From assembly GCF_958295425.1 (NCBI RefSeq), contig NC_081151.1:9672330-9736329 (forward strand): DNA of 64,000 nt, read 5' to 3'. Each line of letters opens with the position of its first letter. The first letter of the stretch is position 1. Source of the stretch: Solea solea (lineage: Eukaryota > Chordata > Actinopteri > Pleuronectiformes > Soleidae). The notes beneath the pieces are model-generated. The model was not told where the DNA came from. It ran no database searches and saw only the letters and a list, made by a program, of their open reading frames with translations. Positions 12,444 through 23,849 of this stretch are shown piece by piece. Position numbers and translations under genes: made by a program.

Positions 12444-13256
12444 TTGCTCACCCTGGGAAATGAAAATGCTGACCCAATTTACTACACCTGTGTCTCACTG
12501 CATTCTCGCTCAGCGCTCGATCACACACACGCACACACACACACACACACACACACGTCCTGCAACAGTGCCTTACCAAATCAGATACATTCAGCCAATT
12601 CAAAAATAGAAGGAGCCTCCACCCAATTTCTAAAAGAAGAAACCACAAACACACGGGGAAAAGAAGTAGTCAGGTACAAAGCGTCGGTGGAGCAATTCCA
12701 CAGGTTATGTTTTTGCCAAAATCGGCGTCTGTTTGTGAGCAGCATAACTCAAAAAGTTAAGAAACTCATTTAGACGAAATCTTCCGAGGATGTAGGTCAT
12801 GATCCGAGGAAATGAAGTCGAGAATCAAGTCTAGAATCGGGCGCAGATTTGTTCACAGGGTTCAGTTTGAGTGCAAAACTTAATCTTTGCTCTATATTTA
12901 TACAATCCATCCACGTAGAGCGTGATAATACACAGTGTATTAATAATTCTGTACAAATATACAGTGGTTTCCCGATGTATGCTTTGATATGGGTGTTATT
13001 TCTCTATGTTCTAAACTCCCAGCATGCAGTTCAGGGTCCTGGGGTTCACATTCAGTCATGAATGAACTTCCACACAGACGTAATCTCACGACATCCTTTC
13101 TTGAGTGGGTGAGTTCAGGGAGACAAATGACTACTTTGTCCCCGGATGCACACTTCCTGTGCATTTGCGTGTAATTAATGAATCTGTGCACACAGTGGGT
13201 GTAAACATTAGAAAAGGACACATTTTTCTTTTTTTGTTTGTTCTTTTTTTAAACAG
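11801..13256. other. Non-coding DNA with several CA/TG microsatellites
   Basis: Tracts at 12,082-12,103 (AC), 12,327-12,350 (TG), 12,409-12,440 (TG) and 12,522-12,556 (AC). The last two are reverse complements about 80 bp apart and could pair. Frames rich in VCVCVC or HTHTHT are repeat artefacts. Confidence 0.8.
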
Positions 13257-13485
13257 ATTCATTTGTCTTGTCAGATCTCCGCATCCACACGTAAATGAAA
13301 GCCTCACAGGAGAAGCCAGACCTACTTTAGTTCAGCACGTTATGTCGCGTTTGTCAGTCGTCGTGTTTCTTTTGTACGTTTCTAATTCCTTTATTGTCGC
13401 CGACAGCTCGGACAACGTTTCCCCAGATGTTCCGCAGCAGACAGAGCTGAAAACGTAGCTGTCAAAATTTCCATTTCTTTTTAAG
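13257..13485 (+). other. Candidate exon with a short signal-peptide-like frame
   Basis: A T-rich tract ending TTTTTTTAAACAG precedes 13,257, and TTTTTAAG followed by GTGAGATTG ends the segment at 13,485. These are fair matches to a splice acceptor and donor. The interval contains a 38-codon frame (listed separately). Such pairings occur by chance every few kilobases, so this is only a candidate. Confidence 0.25.
13342..13458 (+). CDS. Hypothetical 38-residue peptide with an N-terminal hydrophobic segment
   Basis: The frame starts with MSR, then a hydrophobic stretch (about residues 4-20, including VVVFLLYV), a possible signal-peptidase site near IVA-D (residues 18-21), and a polar tail ending at a TAG. 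That layout resembles a secreted peptide precursor or the first exon of a secreted protein. The stop falls 27 bases before the putative donor, so it would not continue into the next exon. I recognise no homologue, and random T-rich DNA can produce such a hydrophobic run. Confidence 0.15.
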   Translation: MSRLSVVVFLLYVSNSFIVADSSDNVSPDVPQQTELKT

Positions 13486-13859
13486 GTGAGATTGTTTTCT
13501 CAGCTTCTGTCTCTTCAAGGTCAAGAGTTTTTGCCTTTTCCTCCCTATCTGCTGCTATTTCCACTGTTATTATGAGTGTATCAGGCCAATGGAAACATGT
13601 GCAGTGTCTGTTTATGTCTCTTTCAAAAGGCTGCATTTCATGGAAAGTCTGAGTTTGGGTTTTGGGTTCAGGGAGTAAAAAGAGAGTTGGACTTTGTCAC
13701 TCCTTGTTGTATTGTATGAAACCTTTAAGTCTCCCCTTGACCTCCCCTCCACACTCTCTTGCCCTTCTTCTCCCGTTGGCTAAGCCTTCTGTTATTTCCC
13801 TTCGCTCTGTGCCTGGGTCGGTGCCGCTCCTCTCATCCCAGCCATTCTGCCTTTAATTG
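13486..13859. other. Non-coding DNA, nothing recognised
   Basis: T- and C-rich, no repeats or gene signals seen. Confidence 0.5.
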
Positions 13860-14300
13860 AAGCTGACTGACGGCCACATCCATCTCTCAGCCCGGTGTCA
13901 TGTAGCAGGCTGTCACTGTTACACGCGGCAATCAGCGCAGGTAACAGTTGAACCCCGGCGAGCACATGGGAAGCCGCATTATTGCCCTGTTAATTATTAG
14001 GATGGAACATCTGGGGCCTTCATCAATACGCCTGTAATTGACGCGGGAGGGAAGTGTGCGGTAATTAGCGAGAATGAGAGAATTTGGAGCTTCACACCTC
14101 TCGCTGTTTCATTATGAGACGGTTCTGTGCGACGGCTCGGTTTGATGTCTCGGTAATTAATGACGCCGGCGGCGTACCTGTGACACGGGAGAGGATCCCT
14201 CCGATATCAAGTGAAGGAGGCAAAGGCGAGTCGTCGATGCAGCTGCCGCGTGTTTTGTCGACCAGATGGTGGCAAAAGACGCGGGAGACGACGTGAACAT
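13860..14300. other. Complex CpG-retaining DNA, candidate conserved non-coding element
   Basis: The stretch lacks simple repeats, retains CpG sites, and contains paired homeodomain-type cores (TTAATTATTAGG, GGTAATTAGCG, CGGTAATTAATGACG). That composition is typical of vertebrate developmental enhancers. No cross-species comparison was possible. Confidence 0.25.
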
Positions 14301-16084
14301 CCAGTACGGAAACACAACTCAGTAATGGGCGCGAAATACAGATTCTAATCATTCATTATCATTTTGACATCATCACATGTGCTGTATCCACATGTTTGAT
14401 TCTCGTGTTATTTACATTTTAATTTAGAATAACGAAATTCTCTTGTAGTGTAATGTTTTAAAGTGAGAACACTATTCTGATTAAATCTAGATGAATTGTA
14501 ATCACTATGTTCACTGACTCCATTCATGCTAAATGACTAACTGAACATGTGGTACAGAAGAGTTTATTTCAGTCCTTCAGCTAAAGCAGCGAAACATCTG
14601 CCACTGAGAAGCGGGAAATGAGCACATCTTCACCTCGAAGCGCAAATGCCACAATAAACGGGGATAAAAGGACAAATGACGGAGACACAAGGTCACCGTC
14701 TCGCCTTCTTCGTTTGTTTTTGCAGTTTCTCTCCTCTGAGTGTGTGTCCGTCTCTCAGGTGTCGCACTGTGAGTGGCTCGTTTGAAGGAGACTGGCTCAC
14801 CAAGAGTGGCTGAAGAGTCTCCGTGCTTCCTCCTTTCCTTTCCAAACACATGAGTGACTATTAGATCATTAAGGTGCTGTATGTGTATTGTGTTTACGTT
14901 GATTTTGAAAAGCTACGGTGAGTCGATTCTTTGCTTTTCTGCAAAATGAATACAACTGCTGCACCGGGTTGGACAGACTTTTGATTTATTTGGCTTCCGT
15001 TGGAAAACACAGACACGCACACACGCGTTGGCCAGGGACGTAACAGCGAGCACTTATTATAGTTCTCTCTCTGGTCGTCAGGACTGTTGGACGTAAAAGT
15101 CTGTGTCACATCTGCCAACACAGCTCTTCTTTATTTCTCCATTTCTTCATGCAATCTGTACAGTAGCTAATTCTCTTTTGTCGCCTTCTACTCTTTCATG
15201 TTTTCCACCTCTTTATTTCATCAGGAGACGTTGTGAGGGCTGGGTCAGACAGAAGAACTACTTGAAAGGTTGTCTGGGTTTTTTTTTTTTTTTGTTGCTG
15301 TCTGTGTTTATTAATTTCGATGCCAAGGCTGAGATGTTTCTGCTTTGATTAACTGGCGCCGCTTTGCTTAACAGAGTGGCAGTGAGTGCATGTGCATGTA
15401 AACTGGTCTTTAGAGACCAAGGTTGGCTGGTTTTATATAATGAAGACTCGGGGCGAGCTGCAGGAATTGAAAGGATGAGTCAACCTTGCTTTTTTTTCCC
15501 CTTCTTTTAATCCTGTAGAACAGGTGCAGTGCATCTGTTGTCAGTGTGCTGACCTCCATGACAATATAAAAGTGGTATTGTGAACAGTCTGTATGGCCGA
15601 GAACGAAGAGCTGCTCCTGTCGTCTGCATGATGTCTGTCTTTCAATGCAACACTTTTACATTTTAGATTTACCGACAAAGTGTTGAGAAACTGTACGTTT
15701 TACAAAAAAAGAAAGAAAAAAAAAGCTTTATTAATGCCACATGTCTGAGTAGAATGCGCCAGACTGTCCCTTAAATCACAACTTGTTACAAATAAGGTAT
15801 GAACCACACCATAACACATCCAACCTTGCTGCAGAAGAGCCCACTGGACGTTTTATATGGGACACACAAGTGGCTCAGTTAGATACACAGTGTGTACGTT
15901 GAAAAACATTTACATTTATGGAGCTGAACGAGCACAAGAACACGGATCCAAGGTCATTGGGAAGTGTACGTGATGGAGCTCTGCCAGTGCAGATAAACCT
16001 CACTTAAAAGAGTTTTATTAATGTGCTGTGAATGCCGCGTGTGTCTTTGAACAATCTGGAGGAGAAAATGTAAATTTTTGATTG
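14301..16084. other. Non-coding DNA, nothing recognised
   Basis: Contains homopolymer runs (T-run at 15,280) and no convincing exon, RNA gene or transposon end. Confidence 0.5.
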
Positions 16085-16102
16085 CATACATATATTAATA
16101 TC

Positions 16103-16168
<66 letters not shown>

Positions 16169-16253
16169 TGTATATATATGTATATCTATCTATATATTAA
16201 TATCTATCTATCTATCTCTATATATATATATATATATCTATCTATATATATAT

Positions 16254-16286
<33 letters not shown>

Positions 16287-16512
16287 AAAATATGTATATA
16301 TGTATATCTATCTATATATTAATATCTATCTATCTATCTCTATATATATATATATATCTATATATATATCTATCTATCTATATATATATGTATATATATA
16401 TATATAAAAATATGTATATATATGTATATCTATCTATATATTAATATCTATCTATCTATCTCTATATATATATATATCTATATATATATATATATATATA
16501 TAGATAGATAGA
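16085..16512. repeat. TA/TCTA satellite with higher-order period of about 120 bp
   Basis: Built from (TA)n, TATG and (TCTA)n blocks. The marker TAAAAATATG recurs at 16,161, 16,285 and 16,405 (spacing 124 and 120 bp), each followed by the same series of TATATC, TTAATATC and (TATC)n blocks. This shows that a unit of about 120 bp was duplicated, beyond simple TA slippage. Confidence 0.9.
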
Positions 16513-16669
16513 TATATGTACATAAGCAGACTCGGCTGAGCACAGTCAAATCCACCCATATGGCACACATATGAGAGGTCCATAAAAACGTGCAAGTAAT
16601 CATCACAATAGTGGGTCGTTCTCATGAGCTATGGCAAGCACAGCTTATCGACCAATCTGCTCGCTCCCC

Positions 16670-16728
16670 CTCGCTCTCTCTCACACACACTCAAAGAGAG
16701 AGAGGGAGAGAGGGGGGGAGAGAGCGAG
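16670..16728. repeat. GA/CT inverted repeat
   Basis: CTCGCTCTCTC at 16,670-16,680 is the exact reverse complement of GAGAGAGCGAG at 16,718-16,728, with an AC/GA-rich loop. This is a purine-pyrimidine hairpin-forming microsatellite. Confidence 0.8.
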
Positions 16729-16739
16729 TCATGTAAGCC

Positions 16740-17000
16740 CGGGGCAACTTTTCATTAACATTGTGGTATTACTTAAAACCCATTAAAATAGGCCCGTCGT
16801 AATCTAAATCCAATAATTTGTGCACTTCACTGGCATCGTGCTCTGCTCTATCTAACCCGATCCTGAGAGAAAAGATTCATTATCTCTTGTTTGGACAGGG
16901 ATTATGCTGATTGGGGCAGCTTAAAGCAGGAAATATAAAGACTTAATGAAATTCTTCAGCCATTGCAGCAATGTGCCACCTTTTTATAAAGCACTCACAA
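16740..17000. other. Complex DNA, candidate conserved non-coding element
   Basis: No simple repeats; contains several ATTA/TAAT cores (TTCATTAACATTG, CCATTAAAATAGG, CCAATAATTTGTG, ACTTAATGAAATTC). Composition fits a developmental enhancer; no alignment evidence is available. Confidence 0.25.
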
Positions 17001-18329
17001 ACCTTTTCCATCCCTCTCAGATCATCTTTGGACACTCCTTCAGTTCTTGCTCCGGGGTGTTTGCGACACAGATGAATTAATGCTTGATCTGAAAATCCTT
17101 TTTTTTAGAATATTATTTAATTGTTCACTTGGAACCTAGATGACGGTTGAAATGACTTTACACCCAAGTTGATTGTAATCCAGTACAAGTCAGAAAAACC
17201 CAAACTTGACACTCGGCGATCTTCGAATCTGACTAGATTTTTTAAAATGTGGGGGACCACAGACACGATGAACTCTGTAAATGATGTTTATGGTTTTAAT
17301 CCTGAGACTAGACGATCCAGTCCACACTCAGGACCACACACTTGGTGCTTAATCAATTTCAGGGAGGAGATTGGACATTAGTATTAATATGGTCTACATT
17401 TGTGGGCCTTAAAGGTATAAATTCTCCCATTTACTAAATGTATATATACTGTACATATAATATACATATAGATATATATATATGTAAGTCTAAATGAAAA
17501 GATATTTAACTATATATCTAATAAAATGTGGTTATTCGCACTTTAATGACTGTGTTTCTTGGCAGGTTGGTGTCGGGAGAAGAGTGAGCGAGAAAGCGAG
17601 AGAACAACACAAACAAAAACACACAAACAATAAAGGTAAGAAAGGTGAGTGCAAACACAAGAAACACGCAAACAACACACAGAGCACACATCATAAGACA
17701 AGAGTTGGAGGGACTGTAAGACCATAGTTTACATATTAATAACTGCACCAAATGGCAAAAAGCCATTCATTAAGGTCTATTCTACTGTTGATGTACAGAA
17801 CAGTGACTTTGAAAATCCAACTTCAGGAGGCCCTTTGTCAGAGAAACTTCTCCACACTGTGATATTTCTGACTTCAATGTCCTTGCTGTTGTTCAGGGGC
17901 AGCTGGAGAACCTTTTTTTTTTTTTTTATTGCTTTATATTCACCGAGGCATGAGATTAAATATGTGTGAGAGGGTTTCTTTCCAAAAAGGATTCCTGTCC
18001 TTCGCCGCCTGAATTTTAACATCCGGCACTTGAAATGATTTGAAACCTTTGTGTTAACACGTTTAAAAGTGAACTCGGGGTTAAAAAAAAAAGGTGTCAT
18101 ATTACAACATGACATCACAATCGTTTTAGTGGCTGATATTCCTGAAGATAAAAAAACTGTGTCCGCTCAGTGTATTCTGTGGTATATCTACATTTATAGT
18201 CTATATAATTGGACGGACTATTGGCAGAACAGTCGCCGGTGATTATATTTCATATAAGAGACAGAGCAGTTTTTATTATTGTGAAGTTAGTTGTTAAAGG
18301 TGTAGTCCCACACTGCTAGATGTAGGAGG

Positions 18330-18358
18330 TTAAAGGATCAATGTGTAGGATTGAGGGG
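18330..18358 (+). mobile_element. MITE terminal fragment (TTAAAGGATCAATGTG)
   Basis: Resembles the left arm of the inverted-repeat element at 37,414-37,538 (TTTAAAGGACCAGTATGT). Only one end is recognisable. Confidence 0.4.
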
Positions 18359-18459
18359 GATGATTATGTTAGTATATGTATTTACATATATATATATATA
18401 TATATTGTTATTTCCTCGTATCCCATCACGGTAATGAAAAGCAAACAGTGTCACAGCAT

Positions 18460-18720
18460 CTGAAAAGCGACCGCGTCGACGCGTCTATTCCCTGACTCTC
18501 GCTTTAAAATTTGAACGGCAGCAGTGAGATGTGCGGGCGTGAGTGAGCCGAGTTATTCGCCGAGACAGCTGCACAGACACACGCGTCCAATTAAGACCCG
18601 ATTTAACAGGTGACCAGGCAGCGAGAGTACGCCGGCGTCGCTCGTCGTTAATGTCCGTTTCACAGGCAAAACGTGCCTGTCTTCCATGGCTGAAGAGCGC
18701 TGCGGCACAATATCGCAATC
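18460..18720. other. CpG-dense non-coding patch
   Basis: Around twenty CpG dinucleotides in about 260 bp, including GCGTCGACGCGTC and CGCCGGCGTCGCTCGTCG, in DNA that is otherwise CpG-poor. There is no coding frame of note. It could be a small unmethylated regulatory island or a relic of recently inserted GC-rich DNA. Confidence 0.35.
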
Positions 18721-19564
18721 TTTAAAACAAATGCATAAAATATGACCTGTTCCGACAGAGAATCAATATTGCATGTTTATCTGGAGGAAAGCTGCTGATG
18801 CATTTGCCGTGCTGACTTTTCCAATTTCTACATCTGAGATTACCATCACTTTCGAGTATGCTGCTCATTTTGAAAAACAAAATTTCATTCAGTTTCTGCT
18901 GTAGCAGAATGCCCCGAGGCTCTGTGAGAGAGGGAAAGTGTATTAATGAAATGAGAGACAGGCAATGTTATTTAAATCACCTCAACAGCGTAACCTGAGG
19001 CCCAACATAGGTTCTCTGCTGCTTTCCAGACCTGTTTTCATCCCTCAGCCAGCCAAACCAAACTTAATCATATCCAAATAAACTCAAGCCAAGAAAATAA
19101 AAATGGGAAACACAGCTCGACTTAGCAACTCTGAATTAAATCAGGAGGTACTGAGTCTTCACATCAAATCAAAGTGATCCAGGCCAAATCAATCGCCGGT
19201 TGCCTGGCAACCTCATGGAGATGATAAGAGTCAAAGACGTTATTTTATCCGCCAACAAAGTCGTTTGTGACATACCGTGCCACGAGCTGTCGTTTCCAAA
19301 AATGTTGACCTGTTCCTTTAAATCCTGTGGCTTCCAGTGAAGTTTCGACACAGACTCCGGGACGTGCGTCTCGCTGTCACACTCGGCCAGTTTCAATTAA
19401 GTTTTAAAAACTCACATTTTCTAAAAAAAAAGCTTTAATGGTTTTCCTCAAACTGAAACTGCTGTCACCTCTGTCACAAAATATGACAGATTTCACACAA
19501 ACTTTAACAAAACAGTAGGAGGAAAAAACACCGAGCCATTAAAGTTCTGCTTTAAAACCTCCAG

Positions 19565-19950
19565 TGCCCTTTTCCCACCGCAGGAACTTTTCTCATTTAC
19601 CTGGGATTTTGAAAAACCTCGGGCATGTTTCCACCGAAGTTACCCTGTAAAAACTTTCCCTCGGCCATAAACTTTCTCCTGAAAAGTTCCTACTCCCGAC
19701 AAGTGACTTTTCAGATTAGCAGGAATTCTGGGGCTGTGCGGGGCTGTGTGCTGAACAACGCTGATCGCTGGAACACATTTTGCAGCGGTTTCAGTGTTTC
19801 CTGGTCTTATTCGAGGTCTTTGCAGACTCACCGGACGGCAAGAAAGTGCAAATAATTCAGATGTGAATTATGACGCACACTCGCATGCGCATCAAGCGAA
19901 GAAACGACTAAATTATGAGGACATTGGTGAGAACTATTTTGAAGGTTGTA
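19565..19950 (+). mobile_element. Harbinger-like non-autonomous repeat fragment
   Basis: The block around GCAGGAACTTTTCTCATTTA, GGGATTTTGAAAAACCTCGG and CATGTTTCCACCGAAG recurs in reverse orientation at 51,125-51,235 of this window, which shows it is dispersed. From memory such sequences belong to PIF/Harbinger-like non-autonomous families in teleosts; the family is inference, the repetition is direct. It abuts the minisatellite at 19,957. Confidence 0.6.
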
Positions 19951-19956
19951 TAGTGT

Positions 19957-21428
19957 GGTCTATGCTGGTCCACCAGCATCATTATGTTGGTCTTTGCTGG
20001 TCTATGCTGGTCTTTGCTGGTCTTTGCTGGTCCATGTTGATCTATGCTGGTCTTTGCTGGTATATGCTTGTCTATGCTGGTCCATGCTGGTCCACCAGCA
20101 ATAGTACACTGGTCTATGCTGGTCCATGTTGATCTATGCTGGTTTTTGCTGGTCTATGCTGGTCCATGCTGGTCCACCAGCAATAGTACACTGGTCTATG
20201 CTGGTCCATGTTGATCTATGCTGGTTTTTGCTGGTCTATGCTGGTCCATGCTGGTCCACCAGCAATAGTACACTGGTCTATGCTGGTCTATTCTGGTCCA
20301 TGCTGGTCTTTGCTGGTCTTTGCTGGTCCATGTTGATCTATGCTGGTCTATGCTGGTCTTTGCTGGTCTATGCTGGTCCATGCTGGTCTATGCTGGTCCA
20401 TGCTGGTCTATGCTGGTCCATGCTGATCTATGCTGGTCCATGCTGGTCTATGCTGGTCTATGCTGGTCCATGCTGGTCTATGCTGGTCTACCAACATGAC
20501 CAGCATAAAACAAGCATGTTGAACTATGCTGGTCTATGCTGCTCCACCAGCAACAGTACGCTGGTCTATGATGGTCTATGCTAGTCTATGTTGGTCCATG
20601 CTGGTCTATGCTCGTCCATGCTGGTCTATGCTGGTCCATGCTGATCTATGCTGGTCCATGCTGGTCTATGCTGGTCTATGCTGGTCCATGCTGGTCTATG
20701 CTGGTCTACCAACATGACCAGCATAAAACAAGCATGGAAACTATGCTGGTCTATGCTGCTCCACCAGCAACAGTACGCTGGTCTATGATGGTCTATGCTA
20801 GTCTATGTTGGTCCATGCTGGTCTATGCTCGTCCATGCTGGTCCACCAGCATCATTCATCATTATGCTGATCTATGCTGGTCCATGCTGTTCTATGCTGG
20901 TCCATGCTGGTCTATGCTGGTCCATGTTGATCTATGCTGGTCTATGCTGGTCCATGCTGATCTATGCTGGTCCATGCTGGTCCATGCTGGTCCATGCTGG
21001 TCTATGCTGGTCCATGCTGGTCTATGCTGTTCTACCAACATGACCAGCATAAAACAAGCATGGAAACTATGCTGGTCTATGCTGCTCCACCAGCAACAGT
21101 ACACTGGTCTATGCTGGTCTATGCTGGTCCATGCTGGTCCATGCTGGTCCACCAGCATCATTCTTCATTATGCTGATCTTTGCTGATCTTTGCTGGTCTT
21201 TGCTGGTCTATGTTGATCTTTGTTTGTCCATGCTGGTCTGTGTTGATCTATGCTGGTCCATGCTGGTCTATGCTGGTCTATACTCGTCTATGCTGGTCCA
21301 TGCTGGTCTATGCTGGTCTATACTCGTCTATGCTGGTCCATGCTGGTCTATTCTGTTCTACCAGCATGACCAGCATAGAACAAGCATGGAAACTATGCTG
21401 GTCTATGCTGGTTTTTCCAGCAGGCTGG
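19957..21428. repeat. 1.47-kb minisatellite of degenerate 10-bp unit (TATGCTGGTC) with higher-order structure
   Basis: Tandem copies of a 10-bp unit, mostly TCTATGCTGG, TCCATGCTGG or TCTTTGCTGG. Marker blocks give nested periods: CCACCAGCAATAG at 20,092, 20,174 and 20,256 (82 bp apart), and CTACCA(A/G)CATGACCAGC at 20,488, 20,706, 21,032 and 21,358 (218, 326 and 326 bp apart). CCAGCA blocks are reverse complements of TGCTGG, so local hairpins are likely. Because 10 is not a multiple of 3 and the unit lacks stops, long spurious frames appear on both strands. Confidence 0.95.
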
Positions 21429-21954
21429 TAATATGTGTTCCTGGACATGATGGTGTAAAAGGGGCTTATGAAATGAAATGAAATAAAATGTTTACAATTA
21501 CATTTTGTATGAATTATCACATCATTTTGTTGCCTCTGAATGAGACCTTCATACAAGATACATCGTTTGCACAACGTTTTAATGCGATATGTAAATTCAC
21601 CCTCAGTTGCCACTAAACCCTCCATAGTGGTCCTTTAATTGTTGCTTTTGGTGTTTTAACTGAATCCATTTTATCGAAGAAATCCATATAACCTCTGGTT
21701 ATTACTGTGTCAGTGGCTACAAATGAATGAACAATGCTCGGTCAACATTTTACACAAAGACTCAACTCTGTGCAGAGAATATTGCTTCTCTCTGTGTGTG
21801 TGTGTGTGTGGTTAAGAAGCTACCTGTTCTCCCAGAACAATTAAGTCAAGCCTCTTTACAGTATCTCAGCTGCAATTAATTTTAATATTTAAACAGCCAT
21901 GCAGAGACTTCTGAACCCACTAGCGCAAGATTAGAGTAAACTCAATTAAATATT
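21429..21954. other. Non-coding DNA with a (GT)n tract at 21,792-21,811
   Basis: Nothing else is recognised. Confidence 0.6.
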
Positions 21955-22285
21955 GATGGCCATAAATAAACATCCTAATTTGAATAACTGCCACGGTGTG
22001 TCGTAAATAAAGAGGGGCGCGGGGCGGGGGGGAGAAAGGGATTTCACTTGAAATGTTATGCTTATTAACTGAGCAAATGTTGAACTGGTGAGGTGAGGTG
22101 AGAGGAAGGACACATGATGGGTGTGGATGTGAGTTACAGGACATTCTGTATTGTAGATGTGTTTTTTGTGAATTATAACTTGGTTTTAAGGTAAAATCCA
22201 GGAATTACCATGTGTTTCAACGGCGATGCGGATGACACATTTGCATTTCACCTTCATCGTGACGATGACACTGACGGTAAACTAA
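21955..22285 (+). repeat. Diverged duplicate, copy A
   Basis: Colinear with 23,850-24,262. Shared blocks in order: ACTGCCAC(G/T)GTGTG, GAGCAAATGTTGAAC, GAGAGGAAGGACA, ACATTCTGTATT, AATTATAACTT, AGG(T)AAAA..CCAGGA, CCATGTGTTT, TGACACAT(T/C)TGCA and GATGACACTGAC(G/A)GTAAAC. Reverse-strand translations of both copies keep FNICS and LYLRHTVAV. This could be a tandem duplication or two insertions of an unidentified repeat. Confidence 0.75.
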
Positions 22286-23849
22286 TGAATATTATTCAGT
22301 AATATGATAAAGTTGGATTTGCAAGGGAAGCTGTTCGATCACTTTGAAGCAGGTAAGGACATTTTGTTCAGTGTGAACACAGAAAAGTGACCAGTGACTG
22401 AAGTCATTGTGACTTTTCCCGCCTCGCAGTTTGTAACTCATATTGTCAAAATTTGACATGTAAGGAAAATTGGACCCAAAGTTTGAGAGCATTTCACAAA
22501 ATTCTGGCCTCATACTGCGCTGAAGGTCTTCTGCAGACAAGACATCTGTGACATTATAATATCCCACTTCTCCATCCCTTTGAACCCCCCAGAATAAGTC
22601 TGGAGGCTGTTGCAGAACTTCCATAGAGAAAACAAGTCCTTGAGAGGCTGCCCACGTGCCCAGCGCTGACTGACAGTGAATCATTCACGGTGTGCAGGAA
22701 ACATGATGAGAGCTTGATTAAGGGCAAGGAGAGATGTTAAATCAGTCCAGACTGAAGGCTGATTAAACAAGAACTTTTACATAAAAAGCAAGAGGAGCTG
22801 CAAAATCCCCCCTTCAGGCAGGTCTGCGACGCTCAAAATGAGTGGCGAGGGGTCACGGCGGGGAAATATCTGTACGCCACTGCCGCCCTGTACATTATTT
22901 ATCTGGAAATTGTGCAAACTTGTAAAGATTATGTCTCGCAATGATTCCATATTAATTCTTGCAGTGTTATATTTATGCCACGTGTCATCAAAGCCGCGCG
23001 ACTCGGAATGCAAATGCGGAATCAAAGGCAAACATATGTACGCGCAGACAGTGAGACACACACACACACACACACACACGCGCAGACATTTACAGATATT
23101 TTTCTTCTTCAAGCTCATGAATTCATAAGACAGTGTGTATGCGGAGCGGAGCAGACTAACATGACAGCCTCCTGACAGCTCCCATACACAGGCAGCCTGC
23201 GCTGTGTTTTAGATATACAGTATATTTGAAAAGTTATTCAAGAGCGAGGTGGTGGGGGAGCAGAAACACCACATGAATAAATAGAAATCAAACACTCACT
23301 GGCGGCAGTTTTGGCACTTTGAGTGGAGATAGGGGGGTAGGTGTCAGGGGGTATGGCAACAGGGTTTGACAAGGAGGCCACAACGGGCAGCAGCCGCTGT
23401 CAGAGAGCCAGGTGGTGATGCGTGGATTGGGATATAGGAGACGTGACGTGGTGGAGTCCTCTGCTGGTTGCCTGTTGGAGGAGGCCATTTTACACGCCGT
23501 CCACCTGTCAGAGCTCTGGCCAACGTCATGCAACCTCATATGCAGCATGCAGGTGCAGAATATACTATCATTTCACAGCCTGTGGAGTCTGGGTGGGTAT
23601 TTAGAGGTGAAATATTCACCTTCTAGAAAACAGGAGGTGATGCAGGTAAGAGACACTGACCAGGCTACAGATAACCTGACTGATTTCTGAATTATTTTTC
23701 ATTTATTCTCGTTAACAATATGCGTTTTTGCCATTTTTGCTATTTATTTTCTGAAAAAAAAAAACCCTCAGGATTACAAAAAGGCCTCTTAGTTGCCCCA
23801 ACTATGCCACACAAATTGCTCCGATCCCACAGCGAGTGACTTTGCCGTC
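22286..23849. other. Non-coding DNA between the two duplicate copies
   Basis: Contains a (CA)n tract at 23,056-23,079. A 130-codon reverse-strand frame (22,292-22,684) has no recognisable domain and no splice context, so it is not called a gene. Confidence 0.5.

Larger units (their letters stand above)
17001..19560. other. Non-coding DNA with a TA tract, a MITE end and a CpG-rich patch
   Basis: A (TA)n tract lies at 18,384-18,406. Two sub-features are listed separately. A pyrimidine tract plus CAG at 17,566 and GTAAGA at 17,636 could frame an exon of about 70 bp, but the enclosed frame is low-complexity and was not accepted. Confidence 0.5.

Noticed and set aside
17566..17636. Possible exon between CAG and GTAAGA
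   Set aside because: The enclosed sequence is a CACAAACA low-complexity stretch and the acceptor is weak.
19957..21428. CRISPR-like appearance of regularly repeated blocks
   Set aside because: Units are contiguous and degenerate, there are no unique spacers, and the DNA is vertebrate.
19794..21481. Long overlapping frames on both strands across the minisatellite (up to about 200 codons of MLVYAGPCWS-like repeats)
   Set aside because: A 10-bp unit without stops in any register keeps many frames open for free; there is no promoter, splice or domain evidence.
22292..22684. 130-codon reverse-strand frame
   Set aside because: Not accompanied by splice or promoter signals, no recognised domain, and its length is plausible by chance in 64 kb.
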